The notes: generated by a model from the sequence alone, not told the origin. A stretch of DNA of 34,649 nt from Alphaproteobacteria bacterium (GCA_024280095.1 JAJRQU010000123.1:1-34649); one strand, 5' to 3'; shown: positions 10,808 to 20,819, counted from the stretch's first letter. Numbers and translations: made by a program.

Positions 10808-11054
10808 CCTGCGGGAGAGACTGTTTATGGCAGCGCCGAAGGAGCAACCGCCCCGGAAACTCTCAGGCATAAAGGACCGCAGGATTTAATGGCACTCTGG
10901 AAAGCGGGTTTTTAATAAACCCCACCGACGGGGTAAGCTTTATGGTTCGCCGCCGCACTCAACATAGCGGTAGCGCAGACCAATACCGTGCTCAAGTAGC
11001 GGTAGCGGTAGCACAGACATAAAGTCAAATCTCTCAGGTACCTATGACAGAGGG
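10808..11054 (+). promoter_or_regulatory. Tandem glycine riboswitch (two aptamers) upstream of gcvTHP
   Basis: Aptamer 1 has perfect P1 CCTGCGG(10808-10814)/CCGCAGG(10877-10883) and the conserved 'gcGCCGAAGGAGCAA...AAACTCTCAGGCA..AAGGACCGC' core. Aptamer 2 starts at 'CACTCTGGAAAGCGGG' and continues 'CACCGACGGGGTAAGC...AAATCTCTCAGGTA...GACAGAGGGGG', with P1 CTCTG(10895-10899)/CAGAG(11048-11052). Confidence 0.93.
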
Positions 11055-11107
11055 GGCACCAACGGCGCGGGTTTGCGCGCCAAAAGTGCTTGCTCTGGAG
11101 AAATATA

Positions 11108-12244
11108 TTGAGTGCCGATACTAGTAATCCTTTAAACACTGGCGATCTTTTAAAAACCCCTCTTTTTGCCTTGCATGAAGAACTTGGCGGCAAAATGGTT
11201 TCTTTCGCCGGTTATGCCCTGCCGGTGCAATATCCCCTTGGCGTTATGGGGGAACATAATCATACCCGCAATGCCGCCGGCCTGTTTGATGTGTCCCATA
11301 TGGGCCAAGTGATCATCACAGGCCCCAATGCCGATGGTTGGATGGAAAACCTCGTTCCCGGCAATATTAAAGACCTGGCCGTCAATCATATTCGTTACAG
11401 CATGTTCACCAATGATCGCGGCGGCATCATGGATGATCTGATGATCACCAAGCGGGAAAATGATCTTTTTCTGGTGGTCAATGCCGCCTGTAAAACACAG
11501 GATATTGCCCATATGAAGGCCCATCTTCCTGAGGGCTTCACCTTGACCGAAATTACCGACCGCGCCCTGATCGCCTTACAAGGCCCAAAGGCGGCGGAGG
11601 TGTTATCACGTTTTGCGTCCGGTGCCGATCAAATGGATTTTATGACCTATGCCGAGGTAACTATCTGCGGCGCAGAATGTTATATCAGCCGGTCTGGCTA
11701 TACCGGTGAAGATGGCCATGAAATTTCCATCCCGGCCCATAAGGCCGAGGAGGTCTGCCGCGCTCTGCTGGCTGAAGAAGAGGTCGAGGCCATTGGCCTT
11801 GGTGCGCGGGACAGCCTGCGTCTTGAGGCTGGCTTATGCCTGTATGGTCACGATTTAACCACAGAGACAACCCCCGTTGAGGCCTCTCTTCTCTGGGCCA
11901 TCAGTAAAAGACGCCGCGAAGAAGGCGGCTTTCCCGGTGACCATATAATCCTGCCCCAGATAAAAAACAAAGATTACGCCAAAAAACGCGTCGGGATCCT
12001 GCCCGCTGGCCGTGCGCCTGCGCGGGAAGGCACGGTTATTGTGGATGCCGAAGGCCATGAAATTGGCACCATTACCAGCGGCGGTTTTGGCCCCACATTT
12101 GGCGGGCCGGTTGCCATGGGCTATCTCAAGCCACAATTCGCCGCTATTGACACAGAGGTTTTTCTGATTGTGCGCGGAAAGTCGCGCCCCGCCCGTGTGG
12201 CAAAAATGCCTTTTATTCCACAACACTATTACCGAAAAACATAA
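11108..12244 (+). CDS. gcvT: Glycine cleavage system aminomethyltransferase (T protein); likely TTG start
   Basis: LKTPLFALHEELGGKMVSFAGYALPVQYPLGVMGEHNHTRNAAGLFDVSHMGQ... GAEAT-family C-terminus. TTG at 11108 is preceded by GGAG (11097-11100). The ORF track start at 11090 is a further upstream TTG. Confidence 0.93.
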   Translation: MSADTSNPLNTGDLLKTPLFALHEELGGKMVSFAGYALPVQYPLGVMGEHNHTRNAAGLFDVSHMGQVIITGPNADGWMENLVPGNIKDLAVNHIRYSMFTNDRGGIMDDLMITKRENDLFLVVNAACKTQDIAHMKAHLPEGFTLTEITDRALIALQGPKAAEVLSRFASGADQMDFMTYAEVTICGAECYISRSGYTGEDGHEISIPAHKAEEVCRALLAEEEVEAIGLGARDSLRLEAGLCLYGHDLTTETTPVEASLLWAISKRRREEGGFPGDHIILPQIKNKDYAKKRVGILPAGRAPAREGTVIVDAEGHEIGTITSGGFGPTFGGPVAMGYLKPQFAAIDTEVFLIVRGKSRPARVAKMPFIPQHYYRKT

Positions 12245-12270
12245 ATCAGCCATAAAATCAGCCATAAAAT
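12245..12270 (+). repeat. Short tandem repeat, about 2 copies of ATCAGCCATAAA, between gcvT and gcvH
   Basis: Sequence ATCAGCCATAAA|ATCAGCCATAAA|AT immediately after the gcvT stop. Confidence 0.8.
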
Positions 12271-12287
12271 TAAATAGGTGAAACACG

Positions 12288-12662
12288 ATGACGACATATT
12301 ATTCAGAAGAACATGAATGGATTTCCATAGAAGGCGAAACAGGCACCATTGGCATCACCGAATATGCCCAGAATGCCCTTGGCGATATCGTCTTTATCGA
12401 AGTTCCAGAGGTCGGTAATAATTATGACAAGGGGGATGAAATCGCCGTTGTCGAATCCGTCAAAGCCGCCAGTGAAATCTATACCCCCGTGGGCGGCGAA
12501 GTGGTCGCCATCAACGAAAATCTGGAAAGTGACCCTGCCCTTGTCAATGCCCATCCCGAAACCGATGGCTGGTTTTATAAAATCTCGATTTCCGACAAGG
12601 GTGAGCTTGACGATCTTATGGATGCAGCGGCCTATAAAGCCCATATCGACGGATTAGAATAG
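12288..12662 (+). CDS. gcvH: Glycine cleavage system H protein
   Basis: YYSEEHEWISIEGETGTIGITEYAQNALGDIVFIEVPEVGNNYDKGDEIAVVESVKAASEIYTPVGGEVVAINENLESDPALVN, with the lipoyl-lysine motif ESVKAAS. Confidence 0.97.
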   Translation: MTTYYSEEHEWISIEGETGTIGITEYAQNALGDIVFIEVPEVGNNYDKGDEIAVVESVKAASEIYTPVGGEVVAINENLESDPALVNAHPETDGWFYKISISDKGELDDLMDAAAYKAHIDGLE

Positions 12663-12687
12663 TTACATATTAAAGGCATTAGAACCC

Positions 12688-14034
12688 ATGCGTTATTTAC
12701 CGCTTAGCCCAACAGACCGTGCAGAGATGCTCGAAAAAATCGGCGTCACCGAGATCAATGATCTCTTTAAAGATGTGCCTGAAACCGCCCTGTTAAAGGA
12801 ATATGTCGATCTGCCCGCACATATGTCGGAAATGGCGGTCGACAGAGATTTTCGGGCCATGGCGGACAAGAATATGCCGGCGGGGTCTGTGCCTTTCTTC
12901 TGCGGGGCCGGGGCTTATCGCCATTATGTGCCAAGCACCGTCGATCACTTGATTCAGCGCGGGGAGTTTCTGACAGCCTACACCCCCTATCAGCCGGAAA
13001 TTTCCCAAGGCACCTTGCAGGCCCTGTATGAATTCCAGACACAGGTCGCCCAGATCACAGGCATGGAAGTCTCCAACGCCTCCATGTATGACGGCTCCAC
13101 CGCCTGCGGCGAAGCTGTCCTGATGGCGCGAAGAGCCAGCCGCAAGAAAAAAGCCATCCTATCAGGCAGTTTGCACCCTCAATATATCGAGGTGACCAAA
13201 TGCGCGACAAAATTTACCGAAGATATACCCCTGATCAATCCCCCAAGCATCTATTTGGTAGATGACCTGATTAATCAGATAGATGAAGAAACAAGCTGCG
13301 TTGTGGTGCAAAACCCTGACTTTTTTGGCAATATACAGGATTATACAAAATTAGCGGAAGCCCTGCATGCCCAAAAGGCGCTGCTGGTTGTTGTTGTGAC
13401 CGAAGTTGTCTCTCTGGGCGCGGTGCGCTCCCCCGGCGCCATGGGGGCCGATATCGTGGTTGCCGAAGGACAATCCATTGGCAATGGCCTGACATTTGGC
13501 GGGCCTTATGTGGGCTTGCTCGCCACGCGCCAGAAATTGGTGCGCACCATGCCGGGCCGCGTCTGCGGCGAAACGGTGGATGCGGACGGCAAGCGGGGCT
13601 TTGTCCTGACCCTGTCCACCCGCGAGCAACATATCCGGCGCGAGAAAGCCACCAGCAACATCTGCACCAATGCGGGTCTTTGCACATTGGCCTTTACCAT
13701 TCATATGACACTGCTTGGTGAAAAAGGATTTCGGCATCTGGCGCGGCTTAATCATGCCAAGGCCGTGCAGCTTGCCGATAAGCTCTCTGCCGCCCACGGG
13801 ATTAAAGTCTTGAACAAGAGTTTCTTTAATGAATTTACAATCGAATTGCCGATGGATGCGGCAGAGGCCATAGAGTGCCTTGCTGATATGGAAATACTGG
13901 GCGGCGTACCTTTATCGCGGCTCTATCCCAATGATCCTGATATGAAAAATAAAATTCTTGTTGCGGTTACGGAAACTGTGACAGAAGAGGATATGGATCG
14001 TCTGGTTTGCGCGCTGAAGGAACTGATAAAATGA
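12688..14034 (+). CDS. gcvPA: Glycine dehydrogenase (decarboxylating) subunit 1
   Basis: MRYLPLSPTDRAEMLEKIGVTEINDLFKDVP..., FLTAYTPYQPEISQGTLQALYEFQTQVAQITGMEVSNASMYDGSTACGEA, the GcvPA type of split P-protein. Confidence 0.95.
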   Translation: MRYLPLSPTDRAEMLEKIGVTEINDLFKDVPETALLKEYVDLPAHMSEMAVDRDFRAMADKNMPAGSVPFFCGAGAYRHYVPSTVDHLIQRGEFLTAYTPYQPEISQGTLQALYEFQTQVAQITGMEVSNASMYDGSTACGEAVLMARRASRKKKAILSGSLHPQYIEVTKCATKFTEDIPLINPPSIYLVDDLINQIDEETSCVVVQNPDFFGNIQDYTKLAEALHAQKALLVVVVTEVVSLGAVRSPGAMGADIVVAEGQSIGNGLTFGGPYVGLLATRQKLVRTMPGRVCGETVDADGKRGFVLTLSTREQHIRREKATSNICTNAGLCTLAFTIHMTLLGEKGFRHLARLNHAKAVQLADKLSAAHGIKVLNKSFFNEFTIELPMDAAEAIECLADMEILGGVPLSRLYPNDPDMKNKILVAVTETVTEEDMDRLVCALKELIK

Positions 14035-15575
14035 TGAATAAACAAGGTCGCCCCACAGGCCTCAACACCGCCGCCAACCTATCCCCGAATAGTTTCACCA
14101 CCCATACGGGAAACCGTGGTCTGGAACAGGATGAATTACTCATTTACGAAATTGGCGATACGCAGCGCACGGGCGTTGACCTTGAAGACCTGCCGGTTTT
14201 CGAAAGCCGTCTTGGCGGCATTACCCGCGATAATGAGATTGGCCTTGCCGGATTGTCCGAGCCGGAAGTCATGCGCCATTATACGCGGCTCAGCCGTAAA
14301 AATTATGCCATTGACATGGGGTTATATCCGCTGGGTTCCTGCACCATGAAACATAATCCGCGTATCAATGAAAAAGTCGCCCGCCTGCCGGGCCTTGCCG
14401 ATATTCACCCCCTGCAACCCATTTCTACGGTTCAGGGTGCGCTCGAGCTTATGGACAGGCTGGCCCATTGGTTAAAGACGTTAACCGGCATGCCCGCCGT
14501 TGCCATGTCACCAAAAGCCGGTGCCCACGGCGAACTTTGCGGCCTGATGGCCATTCGCGCAGCCTTGGATAAGCGCGGCGAAAACCGCACCATCGTTCTG
14601 GCCCCTGAATCGGCCCATGGCACCAACCCTGCGACCGCAGCCTTATGTGGATATAAAGTAAAATCCATCCCCGCCAATAAAGCAGGCCGCGTTGACTTGC
14701 GCGCCCTTAAAGACGCCCTTGGCCCCGATGTGGCGGCCATTATGTTGACCAATCCCAATACTTGCGGCCTTTTTGAACGCGACATCATTGACATTGCGGA
14801 CGCCGTTCATGCCGCCGGCGGATATTTCTATTGCGACGGGGCCAATTTCAATGCCATTGTTGGCAAGGTGCGCCCCGGCGATCTGGGCGTTGATGCCATG
14901 CATATCAATCTGCATAAAACCTTTTCCACGCCCCACGGCGGCGGCGGCCCCGGTGCGGGCCCGGTTGTTCTGTCCGAGGCTTTGGCCCCCTTTGCCCCCG
15001 TGCCTTATGTCATCCACGGTAAGGATGGTTTTGAAATGGTTGAGCATGTGACGGGTGGCGGAGAGAGCTTTGGCCGCATGACCGCTTTTCATGGACAGAT
15101 GGGCATGAATATCCGCGCTCTGGCCTTTATGATGTCACATGGATCAGATGGCCTTGCCCGCGTGGCCGAAGACAGCGTGCTGAACGCCAATTACGTCATG
15201 GCGTCACTGCAAGACATCATGACCTTAAGCTTCGAAGGGCCCTGCATGCATGAATGTCTGTTTGATGACCGTTTTCTGGAGGGCACCGGCGTGACAACCC
15301 TTGACTTTGCTAAGGCAATGATTGACGAGGGGTATCACCCCATGACCATGTATTTTCCTCTGGTCGTCCACGGTGCCATGCTGATCGAGCCAACGGAAAG
15401 CGAAAGCAAACAGTCCGTTGATCAATTTATCGGCGCCTTACGCCATTTGGTAACGCAGGCGAAATCGGGAAATTCGGCACTCTTTACCGGCGCGCCCTAT
15501 CTTGCGCCCCTGAAAAGACTAGATGAGACTTTAGCCGCCCGCAATCCTGTGCTACGCTGGCGCAAAGAGGATTAA
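14031..15575 (+). CDS. gcvPB: Glycine dehydrogenase (decarboxylating) subunit 2
   Basis: PLGSCTMKHNPRINEKVARLPG..., NPATAALCGYKV..., HINLHKTFSTPHGGGGPGAGPV (PLP-lysine motif). The ATG overlaps the gcvPA stop. Confidence 0.95.
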   Translation: MMNKQGRPTGLNTAANLSPNSFTTHTGNRGLEQDELLIYEIGDTQRTGVDLEDLPVFESRLGGITRDNEIGLAGLSEPEVMRHYTRLSRKNYAIDMGLYPLGSCTMKHNPRINEKVARLPGLADIHPLQPISTVQGALELMDRLAHWLKTLTGMPAVAMSPKAGAHGELCGLMAIRAALDKRGENRTIVLAPESAHGTNPATAALCGYKVKSIPANKAGRVDLRALKDALGPDVAAIMLTNPNTCGLFERDIIDIADAVHAAGGYFYCDGANFNAIVGKVRPGDLGVDAMHINLHKTFSTPHGGGGPGAGPVVLSEALAPFAPVPYVIHGKDGFEMVEHVTGGGESFGRMTAFHGQMGMNIRALAFMMSHGSDGLARVAEDSVLNANYVMASLQDIMTLSFEGPCMHECLFDDRFLEGTGVTTLDFAKAMIDEGYHPMTMYFPLVVHGAMLIEPTESESKQSVDQFIGALRHLVTQAKSGNSALFTGAPYLAPLKRLDETLAARNPVLRWRKED

Positions 15576-15596
15576 TTAAATATATAGGGGAAGAAT

Positions 15597-16838
15597 ATGG
15601 CTAAATTTCTGAGATTAACGGGGGCAATCCTGTTTTTCGCACTGTTGGTATTTGCCGGGATTGTTGCCTTTAACCATGAAAAGGCAAGCCGGCTTTATGG
15701 TACTATCACCTTGTTCGACAAGGAAAATATCGTCCATAATTTTTCTCATATGGATGAGATATTTTTAAGCAGTCCTATAAAAAGATCCGGCGATATTTTT
15801 GAATTTGGCACATCTCCAAATGAATTACCTGATAGCTTCACCTATCGCGGCGAGACTGTTAACCGTGATGAATTTTTGAGCCGGCGCGCAACAACGGCGC
15901 TATTGGTCATCAAAGATGATAAAATAAATTTCGAGCAATATTACCAAGGCACGGAGGCCGATGATCTGCGGATTTCATGGTCTATGGCAAAATCCTTCAC
16001 CGTGACATTATTTGGTATCGCCGTTCATGATGGCTTGATTGATATTAATGCCTCTGTGGAAAAATATCTGCCCGAAATGATCGGCAGCGGCTATGAAGGC
16101 GTGCCTATTCGTGATGTGTTACAAATGTCATCGGGCGTATTATGGAACGAGGATTACGGTGATTTCTATTCAGACATCAACCACATGGGCCGTATATTGG
16201 CCATTGGCGGATCGCTGGATGAATTCACCACCACTTTGGTTAAAGAAAAACCACCGGGTCAGGAATTTCATTATGTCTCCATGGATACGCACGTCATTGG
16301 CATGATTGCGCGCAGGGTCACCGGCAAGAGCCTGATCAAGCAGGCCGAAGACCATATCTGGTCCAAAATCGGCATGGAATCGGGCGCACGCTGGCTAACG
16401 GATTCCGCCGGCGCGGAATTTGCCCTTGGCGGCCTGAATGTGACAACCCGTGATTATGCCCGTTTTGGCCGGCTTTACCTGAATAACGGCACTTGGGAGG
16501 GCGAACAAGTCATTCCGGCGGCATGGGTCAAGGCCGTAACCAGCCCCTCTTCTGCCTATAACAAGCCCGGGAAAAATAAATTCGGTTATGGTTTCCAATG
16601 GTGGCTGGCCTCGGACGCGCGCCCCGGAGAATTTTTTGCCGGGGGCGTTTATGGCCAGTATATCTATGTTAATCAGCCTGAAAATATTATCATCGTCAAG
16701 AATTCAGCCGATCTAGACTTCATGGATGAACGCGGCTCCAAGCACGAAACCATTGCCTTCTTCAGGGCAATAGCGGATAGTTTTCATGAAAATTCAGAAT
16801 TGGAAAATGTAGAGATAAATGAGGTCACGGCAGAGTAA
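15597..16838 (+). CDS. Serine hydrolase, beta-lactamase class C-like family, membrane-anchored or exported
   Basis: N-terminal hydrophobic segment; SMAKS (SxxK) in 'ISWSMAKSFTVTLFGIAV'; 'IRDVLQMSSGVLWNEDYGD'; 'YGFQWWLASD'. Confidence 0.85.
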   Translation: MAKFLRLTGAILFFALLVFAGIVAFNHEKASRLYGTITLFDKENIVHNFSHMDEIFLSSPIKRSGDIFEFGTSPNELPDSFTYRGETVNRDEFLSRRATTALLVIKDDKINFEQYYQGTEADDLRISWSMAKSFTVTLFGIAVHDGLIDINASVEKYLPEMIGSGYEGVPIRDVLQMSSGVLWNEDYGDFYSDINHMGRILAIGGSLDEFTTTLVKEKPPGQEFHYVSMDTHVIGMIARRVTGKSLIKQAEDHIWSKIGMESGARWLTDSAGAEFALGGLNVTTRDYARFGRLYLNNGTWEGEQVIPAAWVKAVTSPSSAYNKPGKNKFGYGFQWWLASDARPGEFFAGGVYGQYIYVNQPENIIIVKNSADLDFMDERGSKHETIAFFRAIADSFHENSELENVEINEVTAE

Positions 16839-16854
16839 GATTCATACTGTCAGT

Positions 16855-17172
16855 TCAGGTAGCGTCAACCTCACGGGTGATGTCCTCAATACGCTTGATG
16901 GTACTCGCGATTGTTTTTTCCATTTGGGCGGCCTGATCCTGATCATCCTTTAAGGCCATAGGCTTGCCGTCCCGCGCCTCATCCAATTCATCGGCCAGCA
17001 ATATTGCCGTCATCAATAACAGGCGAATATCTGAGACTGACCCCATGACCTCTGCAATTTTATCGGCCTTGCCATTGACATAATCGGCCAACTTCAACAG
17101 CCTTTCGCTTTCCCCATTCTTACAGGCGAGGTGATAATCCTGATTATTGAATTTTACAATTACATTAGCCAT
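16855..17172 (-). CDS. zapA: Cell division protein ZapA
   Basis: MANVIVKFNNQDYHLACKNGESERLLKLADYVNGKADKIAEVMGSVSDIRLLLMTAILLADELDEA, a ZapA-type sequence. Confidence 0.85.
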   Translation of the reverse strand: MANVIVKFNNQDYHLACKNGESERLLKLADYVNGKADKIAEVMGSVSDIRLLLMTAILLADELDEARDGKPMALKDDQDQAAQMEKTIASTIKRIEDITREVDAT

Positions 17173-17205
17173 ATTTTGTCTCTCGAGTGATTCTTTTTAT
17201 GAATT

Positions 17206-17544
17206 TTAATGCAAACTTTTCTGTGCGATCAACTGGTCAAGGTCACGCAAGGTAATGGCCAATTCCTTTTCCGCTGAATCATTGGCATCTTCCAGATTTT
17301 GGCATTTTTTTTCCAAACTCTCATAACCGTTTTTTAAAGCAATGCAATGTTTCTTCATTTCAGCCAGATCGCGGCTCATCTGTTTATTTTCACTTTCAAG
17401 CCGTTCGATATAAACCGCTTGCTCGCCCGAGCTGGTCACGCCTTGGCCCAAGCGGGTCAGCACGGTTCTTTCCAAACGTGTCAAGGCCTCCTCCATTGCC
17501 GCCCGCGCCTGTTCCGCGCTCATGGTTTTTTTACTCTCCCGCAT
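17206..17544 (-). CDS. DUF4164-like coiled-coil protein upstream of zapA
   Basis: MRESKKTMSAEQARAAMEEALTRLERTVLTRL...SENKQMSRDLAEMKKHCIALKNGYESLEKKCQNLEDAND, heptad-rich and adjacent to zapA. Likely start is the internal Met at 17544. Confidence 0.7.
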   Translation of the reverse strand: MRESKKTMSAEQARAAMEEALTRLERTVLTRLGQGVTSSGEQAVYIERLESENKQMSRDLAEMKKHCIALKNGYESLEKKCQNLEDANDSAEKELAITLRDLDQLIAQKSLH

Positions 17545-17813
17545 GATCTTCCCCTTCTTCAAAATTATAGAACCATAGGTTTCTTTTACTGAAATCAACC
17601 AAAATCGTAAGGGACATTGTTACAAATTAAAACAGCTTTTTGAAGTCAAATAATTAAAAACAATTCAGAAGCCCTAAAAAACATGGAAATTCATACAAGC
17701 AGGTTGACGAAAGGGCCGCAAACGTTCATTGTGCGGCCATTAACAGGATAAGCTATCCGGGTAAGTTAGCTGGGCATTTTTTCTTCAATTTATATACAGC
17801 CGGTAAGAATAAT

Positions 17814-19787
17814 ATGACAATTTCACAAACCGATATGGCCAATGCAATTCGTGCTTTGTCCATGGATGCCGTACAGGCGGCAAATTCAGGGCATCCGGGC
17901 ATGCCCATGGGTATGGCCGATGTGGCCACCGTTCTTTTCACAAAACATTTAAGATATGACCCCACATGGCCGGAATGGCCCAATCGGGATCGCTTTATAT
18001 TATCCGCCGGTCATGGCTCCATGCTGCTGTATTCTCTGCTGCATCTTACCGGGTATGAAAATCCGACCATGGACGACATTAAAAACTTCCGCCAATTGCA
18101 TCATCCCTGCGCGGGCCACCCGGAATTCGGCGAGCTGCCCGGCATTGAGATGACCACGGGCCCCCTTGGACAGGGCCTTGCCTCATCCGTTGGTTTTGCC
18201 TTGGCAGAACGATTATCACAGGCCCGCATGGGTGACATCATTGATCATCATACCTATGTGATCTGCGGTGATGGCTGTTTGATGGAAGGCATCAGCCACG
18301 AGGCTATATCCATGGCCGGACATTGGCAACTTGGCAAGATGATCGTGCTATGGGACGATAACAAGATTTGCATTGATGGCAGCACCAGCGCCACCGTATC
18401 CGACGATCAAATGGCCCGCTTTACGGCCTCTGGCTGGCATGTTCAAGCCATTAATGGCCATGACATGACAGAGATCGACGCAGCCATTGAGGCCGCCAAG
18501 AATGATGATCGCCCGTCCATGATCGCCTGCCGCACCACCATTGGTTACGGCGCTCCGACAAAACAGGGCACCTCCGGCGTTCACGGCGCGCCGCTTGGCG
18601 ATACAGAGATTGCCGCTGCCCGTAAAATGCTCAACTGGCCCCATGCGCCATTTGTCATTCCAGAAGATATATTGGCCGTCTGGCGTGATGCCGGCAGCCG
18701 GTCAAAAGGATTGGCCGAGAAATGGAAAACGGCCTTTGATGGTTTGGATGAGGCGATTAAAGCTGACTTTACCCGCCGATTAAATAAAGACCTTCCGGCC
18801 AATTTTGACGCGGCTATTGAGGCCTTTAAAAAAGATCTTGTGGAAAATCCGGTGAAGGTTGCCACCCGTAAAGCCTCCGAAATGGCCCTCGGCATTATTA
18901 ATCCCATTCTGCAGGAAACCATCGGGGGATCTGCGGATTTGACAGGGTCAAATAATACCAAGACCAAAGATCAGGATCCGATCACCGCCGATGATTTCTC
19001 AGGGCGTTACATGTATTACGGCGTTCGGGAATTTGGCATGTCTGCGGTCATGAACGGCCTTGCGCTGCACGGGGAATATATCCCCTACGGCGGGACATTC
19101 ATGGTCTTTACCGATTATTGTCGTTCCGCAATCCGCTTAAGCGCCCTGATGGGGCAGCGGGTGATTTATGTCATGACACATGACAGTATTGGCCTTGGCG
19201 AAGATGGGCCGACCCATCAGCCGGTTGAACATTTAATGAGTCTGCGCGTGATGCCGAATCTGGCCACTTACCGCCCCGCCGATGCGGTTGAAACCGCCGA
19301 AGCCTGGGCCTGCGCCCTGCAAGATAAAACCCGCCCAAGCGTACTGGCCCTTACCCGCCAGGGGCTAGAGCCTGTGCGCCTTACCCATAGCCGTGAAAAT
19401 CTGGTGGCCAAGGGCGGTTATGAATTGCGTCCCGCGGACGGCAGCGCAAAAGTCACGATCATTGCCACAGGGTCAGAAGTTGAACTGGCCGTAAAAGCCC
19501 GCGAGACTTTACAAGAGGGCGGCATTCCAACCCGCGTGGTATCCATGCCCTGCACCGATATATTTGACGAACAGTCAGAAGACTATAAAGCCGAAATCCT
19601 CGGCGATGCGGCCATTAATGTTTCCATAGAGGCCGGGTCAACATTCGGCTGGGAACGTTACGTCGGGCGCGATGGCATTATCATCGGCATGAATAGTTTC
19701 GGGGCTTCTGCGCCGGCAAATGAGCTTTACGAGAATTTCGGCATTACCGCAGAGGCAATTGTCACGGCGGTAAAAAACAAACTTTAA
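17814..19787 (+). CDS. tkt: Transketolase
   Basis: MANAIRALSMDAVQAANSGHPGMPMGMADVATVLFTKHLRYDP..., TGPLGQGLASSVGFALAER, ICGDGCLMEGISHEA, MTHDSIGLGEDGPTHQPVEH. Confidence 0.97.
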   Translation: MTISQTDMANAIRALSMDAVQAANSGHPGMPMGMADVATVLFTKHLRYDPTWPEWPNRDRFILSAGHGSMLLYSLLHLTGYENPTMDDIKNFRQLHHPCAGHPEFGELPGIEMTTGPLGQGLASSVGFALAERLSQARMGDIIDHHTYVICGDGCLMEGISHEAISMAGHWQLGKMIVLWDDNKICIDGSTSATVSDDQMARFTASGWHVQAINGHDMTEIDAAIEAAKNDDRPSMIACRTTIGYGAPTKQGTSGVHGAPLGDTEIAAARKMLNWPHAPFVIPEDILAVWRDAGSRSKGLAEKWKTAFDGLDEAIKADFTRRLNKDLPANFDAAIEAFKKDLVENPVKVATRKASEMALGIINPILQETIGGSADLTGSNNTKTKDQDPITADDFSGRYMYYGVREFGMSAVMNGLALHGEYIPYGGTFMVFTDYCRSAIRLSALMGQRVIYVMTHDSIGLGEDGPTHQPVEHLMSLRVMPNLATYRPADAVETAEAWACALQDKTRPSVLALTRQGLEPVRLTHSRENLVAKGGYELRPADGSAKVTIIATGSEVELAVKARETLQEGGIPTRVVSMPCTDIFDEQSEDYKAEILGDAAINVSIEAGSTFGWERYVGRDGIIIGMNSFGASAPANELYENFGITAEAIVTAVKNKL

Positions 19788-19811
19788 TTTCAAAAAACGG
19801 AGAATATATTC

Positions 19812-20816
19812 ATGACTATTCGTGTTGCAATCAACGGCTTTGGACGGATCGGGCGTTTGGCCCTTCGGGCAATTTATGAATCCGGCAGAGACGATATTGA
19901 AATTGTCGCCATCAACGACCTGGGCGCGATTGATATGAACGCCTATTTGCTCAAAAGAGATTCTGTCCATGGCACTTTCCCCTTCGATGTAAAAGTCGAT
20001 GGTGATGTCATGAATTTGGGCCGCAATCCCATCAAAGTTACCGCTGAACGCAACCCCGCTGATCTGCCATGGGGTGATCTTGGTGTTGATATTGTTTACG
20101 AATGCACCGGGTTTTTTGCCGATAAAGAAAAATCATCTGCCCATCTTGATGCGGGTGCAAAAAAAGTGCTTATCTCTGCGCCGGCATCCGGCGTTGATAA
20201 CACCATCGTATACGGTGTAAACCATGACACATTGACCGCAGATCATATCATTGTATCCAACGCTTCATGTACCACAAACTGTCTGGCCCCTGTGGCTCAG
20301 GTATTGCATGATACGGTTGGCATTGAAAAGGGGATCATGACCACCATTCATGCCTATACCGGTGATCAGCGGGTTCTGGATACCCTGCATAGTGATCCGC
20401 GCCGCGCCCGTGCTTGCGGCCTGAGCATGATACCGACATCAACAGGAGCCGCGCGCGCCGTTGGTTTGGTTCTGCCGGAACTTGCCGGGAAATTGGACGG
20501 CACATCTGTGCGCGTACCAACGCCGAATGTATCCATGATTGACCTGACATTCGTTGCCAAAAAATCAACGACTATTGATGAAATTAACGGCGCGATCCAG
20601 GAGGCCGCCAATGGCCGCCTGAAAGGCGTTCTGACCTATGTGACCGAACCTGTAGTCTCCATCGATTTTAATCATGATCCGGCAAGTTCAAGCTTTGATG
20701 CGTCTCAAACATCCGTATTGGACGGCAACCTTGTTCGTATTTTAAGCTGGTATGATAATGAGTGGGGCTTCTCCAACCGTATGTCAGATACCGCCAAGGT
20801 TATGGCTGGCCTATAA
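19812..20816 (+). CDS. gap: Glyceraldehyde-3-phosphate dehydrogenase
   Basis: [24 protein letters not shown]..., [51 protein letters not shown]. Confidence 0.97.
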   Translation: MTIRVAINGFGRIGRLALRAIYESGRDDIEIVAINDLGAIDMNAYLLKRDSVHGTFPFDVKVDGDVMNLGRNPIKVTAERNPADLPWGDLGVDIVYECTGFFADKEKSSAHLDAGAKKVLISAPASGVDNTIVYGVNHDTLTADHIIVSNASCTTNCLAPVAQVLHDTVGIEKGIMTTIHAYTGDQRVLDTLHSDPRRARACGLSMIPTSTGAARAVGLVLPELAGKLDGTSVRVPTPNVSMIDLTFVAKKSTTIDEINGAIQEAANGRLKGVLTYVTEPVVSIDFNHDPASSSFDASQTSVLDGNLVRILSWYDNEWGFSNRMSDTAKVMAGL

Positions 20817-20819
20817 TTC

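Noticed and set aside
11064-11081. GGCGCG-ggttt-GCGCGCC hairpin after aptamer 2 as an intrinsic terminator
   Set aside because: Strong stem but no T-run follows (AAAAGTGCTTGC); it may still matter for translational control, but I cannot support a terminator call.
13271-13797. Overlapping - strand ORFs (138 and 148 aa) opposite gcvPA
   Set aside because: Antisense to a confidently assigned gene; no recognisable motifs.
17545-17813. Possible 6S RNA (ssrS) near zapA
   Set aside because: No extended 6S-like rod or central bubble could be recognised on either strand of the intergenic region, and there are only 16 nt downstream of zapA.
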